In this document: positions 6,047 through 10,706 of the stretch, in pieces
How the letters are laid out: every line of letters begins with the position of its first letter
Position numbering within the stretch: position 1 is the first letter of the stretch
NCBI GenBank assembly: GCA_020056865.1
Contig: JAGVGX010000231.1
Span: forward strand, 1-10,706
Reading direction: 5' to 3'
Length of the DNA: 10,706 nucleotides
Origin: Desulfobacterales bacterium
GTDB taxonomy: Bacteria; Desulfobacterota; Desulfobacteria; Desulfobacterales; BuS5
Notes under the pieces: generated by a model
The model's database searches: none
Told to the model about the DNA's origin: nothing
The model's input: only the letters and a program-made list of their open reading frames with translations
Translations under genes and position numbers: made by a program

Positions 6047-7240
6047 CTACTCTTTACCAACAACTGCTGCTCCTGAAGATATGAGTTCTTTGATTTTTTC
6101 CTCTGAATATCCCACCTGAGACAGAATATCTCTTGTCTGCTGGCCCATGCTTGGAGACGGAAATCGAACTTCAGGAAAACATCCCTCTCTTGAAATTGGG
6201 TTTTTCCCTACTTTGATATGTCCGCAAACCGGATGGTCATGATCTGCCAGATAGTCTCGTTCTTTCACATGGGGCTCTTCCATAATGTCCTTAACGGAAT
6301 TAACAGGACAGCATGGAACTGCTGCTTTCCTAAGCGTGTCAATAATATCTTTAGCATTGATTTTTTTTATTCTCTCCTGCACCAGGCCGTCAAGCTCCTC
6401 ACGGTTGGCCACCCTTCCGCTGATATCTTTAAATTCCTGTCTTTCAAACAGCTCATTAAAGCCAAACGCATTACAAAACCTTTCCCAGAAGTTATTCGTG
6501 GAAACACCTATAAAAACAGAACCGTCTTTTGCCTCAAACACTTTGTAGGGGCAAAGAGGTGCAAAACCAGATCCCCATCTCTGTGGAATCTCACCATTCA
6601 TTGAACATCTTGCGATAAATGGAGCCATCCATGACATGGCTGTCTCAAGAAGACTGATTTCAACACGTTGCCCTTTACCTGTTTTTTCTCGATCCATCAG
6701 TGCAAGAAGCACCCCCATTGCCAAATACATCCCTGAACCCATATCAACAATTGACGGGCCTATACGAACGGGCAAACGATCGGGGTCACCTGTTGCCTGC
6801 ATAATTCCCGACATCGCCTGGGCAACAACATCATAGCCTCCAAGTTTTTTCAAAGGCCCGGTCTGACCATATCCTGAAAGAGAGCAGTATATAAGACGCG
6901 GATTAACAGCTTTTACATCCTTATAGCCAAAACCCAGTCTTTCAAATGCACCAGGTGTGAAGTTTTCAATTAGGACATCAGACTTCTTTATTATCTCCCA
7001 TGCCACCTGTTTGCCCTCTTTCATTTTTAAATCCAAAGCAATGGTCCGCTTGTTACGATGAACAACAGCAGCATACGCTCCACCGATCATTGAACGAAAA
7101 ATATCGCCTGTAGGATTTTCTATCTTAATGATGTCTGCGCCTTGATCGCCTAACAGCATGGTGCCGTACGGGGCAGATAGCGCATGACTAAAATCAGCAA
7201 CAGTAATACCTTCCAGTGTTGAATGTTGAAATGTGTTCAT
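6047..7240 (-). CDS. Family III CoA-transferase (CaiB/BaiF type)
   Basis: This 397-residue protein is full length for the family. It shows VADFSHALSAPYGTMLLGDQ at the N-terminus, KIENPTGD (39-46), NKRTIALDLK (63-72), LSGYGQTGP (121-129) and VDMGSGMY (165-172), with the probable catalytic Asp166. These enzymes move CoA between carboxylic acids through a mixed anhydride and CoA-thioester, for example from succinyl-CoA. The racemase AMACR belongs to the same fold but has a conserved His in the GHD-like motif, whereas here the segment is GGYDVVAQA. A transferase is therefore favoured. As the first gene of the operon it probably activates the pathway's acid substrate. A single subunit is encoded, unlike the two-gene BbsEF benzylsuccinate transferase. 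The start is supported by AAGGAGGT, with GGAGG seven to eight bases before the ATG. Confidence 0.92.
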   Translation of the reverse strand: MNTFQHSTLEGITVADFSHALSAPYGTMLLGDQGADIIKIENPTGDIFRSMIGGAYAAVVHRNKRTIALDLKMKEGKQVAWEIIKKSDVLIENFTPGAFERLGFGYKDVKAVNPRLIYCSLSGYGQTGPLKKLGGYDVVAQAMSGIMQATGDPDRLPVRIGPSIVDMGSGMYLAMGVLLALMDREKTGKGQRVEISLLETAMSWMAPFIARCSMNGEIPQRWGSGFAPLCPYKVFEAKDGSVFIGVSTNNFWERFCNAFGFNELFERQEFKDISGRVANREELDGLVQERIKKINAKDIIDTLRKAAVPCCPVNSVKDIMEEPHVKERDYLADHDHPVCGHIKVGKNPISREGCFPEVRFPSPSMGQQTRDILSQVGYSEEKIKELISSGAAVVGKE

Positions 7241-7267
7241 TTACCAACCTCCTTGATTGTTAGTTTC

Positions 7268-7309
7268 TTTACAGTAAGGCATTAAAACTTTACAGTAAGG
7301 AATTAAAAT
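7268..7309. repeat. Tandem 21-bp direct repeat, putative operator
   Basis: Two adjacent 21-base units, 7268-7288 and 7289-7309, match at 19 positions; the differences are at unit positions 13 and 21. Both start with TTTACAGTAAGG and contain the palindrome TTAC-A-GTAA. The period equals two helical turns, so two regulator dimers would sit on the same face of the DNA. The pair lies between the candidate -10 box and the ribosome binding site of the first operon gene, a classic repressor position. No regulator gene is present in the window. Confidence 0.6.
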
Positions 7310-7312
7310 TGA

Positions 7313-7340
7313 ATTTTTCACAAATAATGAAGCGTGTCAA
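7313..7340 (-). promoter_or_regulatory. Candidate sigma-70 promoter of the acyl-CoA operon
   Basis: On the minus strand a perfect -35 hexamer TTGACA (7335-7340) is followed after 16 bases by AAAAAT (7313-7318), which matches four of six positions of the -10 consensus. Transcription would begin near 7306, giving a leader of about 65 bases that contains the tandem repeat. No terminator separates this from the upstream metalloprotease gene, so some read-through is also possible. Confidence 0.45.
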
Positions 7341-7368
7341 GTTTTACGAAATATTAACCTGTCTATAT

Positions 7369-8811
7369 TTATTCTTTCCTCATGTTTCTTTTGGTTTTTT
7401 TGTTTAGCTCTTGTATCATTTCTGAAAGTTCCGCCTTCTTTTTTTCCTGTGACGTATCATCTTTTAAATACTCAAACGCTTTTTTTAAATGAAACAATGC
7501 ATTTTTAACATCATTTTTTTTCTTGTAATAAACGCCAAGATAATAATGCGCTTGCCCTGCATCTCCCTGTTTGTCATAGGCCTCGCCCAGAAAATACAAA
7601 ATTTCATTGTCGTAGTCATCTTTTTCAATCAATTGATCAAAATTTTTTACCGCCTCTTTATACTGCCCTAACGCCATCTTCGATCGGCCTATATAATATA
7701 AAGATTCAAAATCATTTTCAGATATACTGGCAACTCCTTTTAATGTGCTTAAAGCTTCTTCGTACCTGCCGTCATTAAAATAGATAATACCAAGATCTTT
7801 CAGGACATAAGGATCAAATGCTTTTTTCCCCAACGCTGTTTTAATATGTGTTATGGCATCTTGTCTATTCCCTGTTCTCGCCAGAATCATACCGTATCGA
7901 TAATTTGTCAAAGGATCTGAGGGATTTTTTTCAAACTCTGTTCTGAATTTTTTTAAAACAACACCTTCTTCCCCGTAGGATATGAACAGTCTGGTTTGAG
8001 CGCGTTCAAAGTCAAACGCATTACTATGTTTGTCTTTCAGCAGAATTGCTGACGGGTTGGTTTCAATCCATACATCAATATATACAATCCTGTCTTCAAC
8101 TGCAGGGTGCGTCATCAGATATGAGGGCACCAGGTCAGGACCGAACCACTGCTTATTACGTATCCTGTTTAAAACCGTCAACAGACCTTTCCCGCTATAG
8201 CCTGCCTTGGAAAGATACATAAGCCCAATCTGATCCGCCTGCATTTCATCATCACGGCTGTATGCAAGAGAAATCGACTGGCCTGCTGCCATTGATCCGA
8301 TAGTAACAGCACTGGCAGCAGTTCCGGCACCTCCGGCACCAAGAACGACCCCGGCAATCATACCCGCAAGAGTCATCATCCCAATTTTTGATGATCTTGC
8401 AATTTTTCCTGATATATGACGGCTCCCCACATGACTAATTTCATGGGACAGTATCCCGGCAAGTTCTTCTTCACTTTCCATGTCTTTAAAAAGACCGCTG
8501 TTAATAAAAATATGTCCACCGGGCCCTGCAAATGCATTGTAAACATCTTCTTTTATAACATAAAATTTATATGTAAACGGTTGTGGAGGGAAAAAAGAAA
8601 GTAATTTGTTGCCTATTTTATTTATGTAGCCAACAATAACAGGGTCATTGATGAATTCAAGTTGCTTTGACACAACCTTCATAAACTCTTGCCCCATTTC
8701 CTCTTCTTCTATTATGGTAATGGCTTGAACTGGAAAAGGGGTAAGAATGTTTGTCAGAAACACAAACAAGATGCATAAGGCAAACAATTTAAAGATAAAG
8801 TTCCGTATCAT
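7369..8811 (-). CDS. Periplasmic M48 metalloprotease with TPR repeats (BepA/YfgC-like)
   Basis: The protein has 480 residues. Residues 1-30 form a signal peptide (basic start, hydrophobic core, PVQA before the likely cut), so the mature enzyme is periplasmic. The M48 domain follows: NAFAGPGGHIFINSGL (92-107), the zinc motif HEISH (123-127) with Glu124 as catalytic base, and the third ligand Glu189 in SRDDEMQAD. A small-residue stretch (about 146-180) lies between them. THPAVEDR (234-241) matches the segment whose His plugs the active site in E. coli BepA. From about 285 to 470 there are several TPR repeats (for example YEEALSTLKG and YKEAVKNFDQ), ending in a basic tail. BepA assists outer-membrane protein assembly and degrades stalled LptD or BamA substrates; a similar quality-control role is inferred. 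It is transcribed divergently from parA. The Shine-Dalgarno sequence is weak. Confidence 0.9.
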   Translation of the reverse strand: MIRNFIFKLFALCILFVFLTNILTPFPVQAITIIEEEEMGQEFMKVVSKQLEFINDPVIVGYINKIGNKLLSFFPPQPFTYKFYVIKEDVYNAFAGPGGHIFINSGLFKDMESEEELAGILSHEISHVGSRHISGKIARSSKIGMMTLAGMIAGVVLGAGGAGTAASAVTIGSMAAGQSISLAYSRDDEMQADQIGLMYLSKAGYSGKGLLTVLNRIRNKQWFGPDLVPSYLMTHPAVEDRIVYIDVWIETNPSAILLKDKHSNAFDFERAQTRLFISYGEEGVVLKKFRTEFEKNPSDPLTNYRYGMILARTGNRQDAITHIKTALGKKAFDPYVLKDLGIIYFNDGRYEEALSTLKGVASISENDFESLYYIGRSKMALGQYKEAVKNFDQLIEKDDYDNEILYFLGEAYDKQGDAGQAHYYLGVYYKKKNDVKNALFHLKKAFEYLKDDTSQEKKKAELSEMIQELNKKTKRNMRKE

Positions 8812-8858
8812 CTTATACGCTTTGCAAAAATTAAGTTTTATGATAATAAATATTAATT
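8812..8858. promoter_or_regulatory. Short divergent intergenic region (metalloprotease / parA)
   Basis: Only 47 AT-rich bases separate the two divergent start codons, so promoters for both genes must overlap here or lie within the opposite coding sequence. No clear -35/-10 pair stands out, and parA has no recognisable Shine-Dalgarno sequence before its ATG, so its message may be leaderless or weakly initiated. Confidence 0.4.
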
Positions 8859-9617
8859 ATGACACATATTATCTGCATAGCCAACCAAAAAGGCGGGGTA
8901 GGCAAAACAACAACATCCATAAATCTTGCCGCAGCTCTTGCGGTTTCCGATAAAAAAACCCTGCTTGTGGATTGTGATCCACAGGCAAACGCCACAACAG
9001 GGGTCGGCATCGACAAAAATCTGTTAAATCATACCTTGTACCACGGGATGATTGGAGAAGCCGAAGCCAATAGCCTGATTGTTGGAAGCGATATCGAAAC
9101 ACTAAAAATCATCCCTTCACGTGTTGAACTTATTGGTTTTGAAGTGGAAATGATGTCACAGCCAAACCGGGAATTTGCTCTTAAAAATTTATTAAGCAGT
9201 ATTGAAGACACATTTGATTATATCATCATAGACTGTCCGCCCTCCATGAGCCTTCTGACGGTAAATGCCATGACCGCTGCAGATTCCATAATCATTCCTC
9301 TTCAGTGTGAATTCTATGCGTTAGAGGGGCTTGGGCAGCTTATACAAACCATGAAGCGTATCAAAAAAAATCTTAACCCCGGGCTTAAAATAGCCGGCAT
9401 CCTTTTAACCATGTATGATAAAAGAACAAATCTGTCCAACCAGGTAGCTCGAGAAGCTGAAAAATATTTCAAACATCTTGTATTTAAAACCATGGTCCCC
9501 AGAAACGTAAAGCTAGGAGAAGCACCAAGTTTCGGGAAACCAATTCTTTTATACGATGCGACATCTGCCGGAGCAAAGAGCTACTTTTCTCTGGCAAAAG
9601 AAATTATGCGTATCTGA
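8859..9617 (+). CDS. parA: Chromosome-partitioning ATPase ParA/Soj
   Basis: This 252-residue protein is a typical short chromosomal ParA without an N-terminal DNA-binding extension. It has the deviant Walker A box KGGVGKTTTS (11-20, with the signature Lys11 and Lys16), the A' motif DCDPQANATTG (38-48) and the Walker B region YIIIDCPPS (121-129). ATP-bound dimers coat the nucleoid nonspecifically, and ParB stimulates hydrolysis to pull or position the origin region. parB follows after 79 bases in the same direction, supporting a parAB operon. The start at MTHIICIANQKGG matches the family despite the lack of a clear ribosome binding site. Other MinD/ParA-like ATPases are excluded by the adjacent ParB and the close motif match. 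Confidence 0.96.
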   Translation: MTHIICIANQKGGVGKTTTSINLAAALAVSDKKTLLVDCDPQANATTGVGIDKNLLNHTLYHGMIGEAEANSLIVGSDIETLKIIPSRVELIGFEVEMMSQPNREFALKNLLSSIEDTFDYIIIDCPPSMSLLTVNAMTAADSIIIPLQCEFYALEGLGQLIQTMKRIKKNLNPGLKIAGILLTMYDKRTNLSNQVAREAEKYFKHLVFKTMVPRNVKLGEAPSFGKPILLYDATSAGAKSYFSLAKEIMRI

Positions 9618-9696
9618 TTGTTATCATAAGCGGCAGACAAGTGACAAGTTGTATTTACATCTGTTAACCCAAACTTTATATGCCAAGGGCGCTTAA
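9618..9696 (+). other. parA-parB intergenic spacer
   Basis: This 79-base gap holds a short tandem duplication, GACAAGT twice (9636-9649), and an AAGGGCG sequence that can serve as the parB ribosome binding site (AAGG about eight bases before the ATG at 9697). No terminator hairpin is seen, so the genes are probably co-transcribed. Confidence 0.4.
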
Positions 9697-10584
9697 ATGA
9701 ATGAAACCCCAAAATCAATGCCGAAAAAAACAACAAGGAATGTTCTTGGAAGAGGGCTCGAAGCCCTTATTCCGGATATTCAGTTAAATGACAATCATGT
9801 GGAAACATACATACAGTGCAGGATAGATAATATCAGCCCCAATCGGTTTCAGCCCAGGATTAAATTCACCGATGATTCGTTGGATGAGTTAAGCAAATCG
9901 ATTAAAGAGCAGGGCATTATTCAGCCGCTTGTGGTCAGAAATGACGGCAGCGGATACGAACTTGTTACTGGAGAAAGGCGCCTTCGGGCAGCTAAAATGG
10001 CAGGACTGGAAAAAGTCCCGGTCATTGTAAAAGATCTAACAGATAAAGACCTGCTGGAAATGTCAATTGTTGAGAACATCCAGCGTGAGAACCTTAATCC
10101 TGTTGAACTGGCAGACGCTTATTTTCGTTTAATTAATGAATTACATATTACCCAGGACAACGTAGCAAAACGCGTTGGGAAAAGCCGGCCTGAAGTTACA
10201 AATCATTTAAGAATCAGACAGTTGCCAGAACAAATAAAAGCCGATCTGATAGACAACAAATTAAGTATGGGACATGCAAGGGCTTTGCTTGGTGCGGGCA
10301 ATTCTGCCCAGCAAATTGCCGCATGGAGACAAGTTGTTTCAAAAAAAATGTCTGTAAGAGAAACTGAAGCGCTGATCAAACGATTAAGATCAAAAAAAGT
10401 ACAGCCGATCAAACCAGGTAATGATTCGGAAGAAAGATATTTTTCAGATATCGCAGATGACCTTTCCCGTTCTTTGGGAACAAAGGTAATGATTAAACGG
10501 AAAGGGGAAAAAGGCAGTCTTCAGATTGACTTTTACAGCGATGATGATCTTGACAGGCTTTTAAGCTTTCTCAGAAACAGATAG
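9697..10584 (+). CDS. parB: Chromosome-partitioning protein ParB/Spo0J (CTP-dependent clamp)
   Basis: The 295-residue protein has all the parts of chromosomal ParB. The N-terminal ParA-stimulating segment is RNVLGRGLEALIP (14-26). The CTP-binding N domain carries ISPNRFQPR (46-54), TGERRLRAAKMAG (91-103) and ENIQREN (126-132). A helix-turn-helix follows at about 151-174 (ITQDNVAKRVGKSRPEVTNH), and the C-terminal dimerisation domain covers about 230-295. ParB loads at parS sites as a CTP-dependent sliding clamp and recruits ParA and SMC. The start at 9697 is kept because a plausible ribosome binding site precedes it; an ATG seven codons further in is possible but has none. No 16-bp parS consensus was found in this window. 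Confidence 0.96.
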   Translation: MNETPKSMPKKTTRNVLGRGLEALIPDIQLNDNHVETYIQCRIDNISPNRFQPRIKFTDDSLDELSKSIKEQGIIQPLVVRNDGSGYELVTGERRLRAAKMAGLEKVPVIVKDLTDKDLLEMSIVENIQRENLNPVELADAYFRLINELHITQDNVAKRVGKSRPEVTNHLRIRQLPEQIKADLIDNKLSMGHARALLGAGNSAQQIAAWRQVVSKKMSVRETEALIKRLRSKKVQPIKPGNDSEERYFSDIADDLSRSLGTKVMIKRKGEKGSLQIDFYSDDDLDRLLSFLRNR

Positions 10585-10599
10585 CCACGTTTACAATCC

Positions 10600-10706
10600 A
10601 TGTCTATACACATTATCATTGACGGCTATAACCTGATACGCCAATCAAATGCCTTAAGTGATTTTGACAATCAGTCATTACAGCTTGGCAGAGAGGCGCT
10701 TATTGA
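10600..10706 (+). CDS. NYN (YacP/Rae1-like) RNase-domain protein, N-terminal part (partial)
   Basis: The frame runs off the right edge, leaving about 35 residues. It begins MSIHIIIDGYNLIRQSNAL, the hallmark first strand and acidic residue (Asp8) of NYN/PIN-like nucleases of the YacP (DUF901) group, followed by LQLGREAL in the next helix. YacP relatives such as B. subtilis Rae1 cut mRNA on ribosomes. The gene follows the parB stop by 15 bases and is probably in the same transcript. No clear Shine-Dalgarno sequence is present, so coupling to parB translation is likely. The catalytic acidic residues further along cannot be checked. Confidence 0.75.
   Translation, partial: MSIHIIIDGYNLIRQSNALSDFDNQSLQLGREALI

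Noticed and set aside
6218..6604. Plus-strand open frames opposite the operon, the longest being 128 codons
   Set aside because: They lie antisense to clear genes, have low-complexity or Cys/Phe/His-rich translations, lack ribosome binding sites and match no known protein style.
525..7240. Assignment as the toluene bbs (benzylsuccinate beta-oxidation) operon
   Set aside because: The parts partly overlap (CoA-transferase, dehydrogenase, DUF35, SCPx thiolase), but there is only one CoA-transferase gene, no BbsCD-type dehydrogenase and no crotonase-type BbsH, and the HMGCS-like and MaoC genes do not belong to bbs.
6047..7240. Alpha-methylacyl-CoA racemase
   Set aside because: The family III fold is shared, but the racemase histidine motif is absent (GGYDVV instead) and the transferase Asp motif VDMGSG is present.
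9636..9649. GACAAGT tandem duplication as a ParB or regulator site
   Set aside because: Two 7-base units without a palindrome are too short to support a binding-site call.

Overview
The window looks like chromosomal DNA from an AT-rich anaerobic Desulfobacterota bacterium (Desulfobacterales-like). This is inferred from protein style, base composition and gene neighbourhood, and no ribosomal RNA or other taxonomic marker is present. It has three parts. The left edge (1-215, minus strand) holds the N-terminus of D-3-phosphoglycerate dehydrogenase (serA). The centre (about 7340 down to 432, minus strand) is a seven-gene acyl-CoA operon. The right part holds a BepA-like M48 metalloprotease with TPRs (minus strand), then the divergent chromosome-partitioning genes parA and parB and the start of a NYN/YacP-type RNase gene (plus strand).

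The operon reads, in order of transcription: family III CoA-transferase, acyl-CoA dehydrogenase, a MaoC_N-type hydratase subunit, a catalytic MaoC hydratase subunit, a small cysteine-rich protein of unknown function, an HMG-CoA-synthase-like protein fused to a DUF35 zinc-ribbon/OB domain, and an SCPx-type thiolase. A candidate sigma-70 promoter with a tandem 21-bp repeat just downstream lies before the first gene. A strong Rho-independent terminator lies after the last. Most genes have good Shine-Dalgarno sequences.

Read as a pathway, an acid is activated by CoA transfer, dehydrogenated to an enoyl-CoA, hydrated by a heteromeric (R)-type hydratase, and finally processed by a thiolase/HMGCS-like/DUF35 complex. 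That last module has the parts list of the archaeal acetoacetyl-CoA thiolase/HMG-CoA synthase/DUF35 complex and of PhlACB. Here, however, the HMGCS-like half appears to have lost its catalytic Glu, Cys, His and Asn, while the thiolase keeps its nucleophilic Cys. No 3-hydroxyacyl-CoA dehydrogenase is encoded in the cluster. Either that step is supplied from elsewhere, or C-C cleavage or formation occurs at a beta-hydroxy (possibly tertiary) carbon. I do not recognise this exact gene set as a characterised pathway, and the substrate cannot be read from the sequence.

The right-hand genes look like ordinary housekeeping: envelope protein quality control and chromosome segregation. No tRNA, rRNA, CRISPR array, insertion sequence or parS site was seen.
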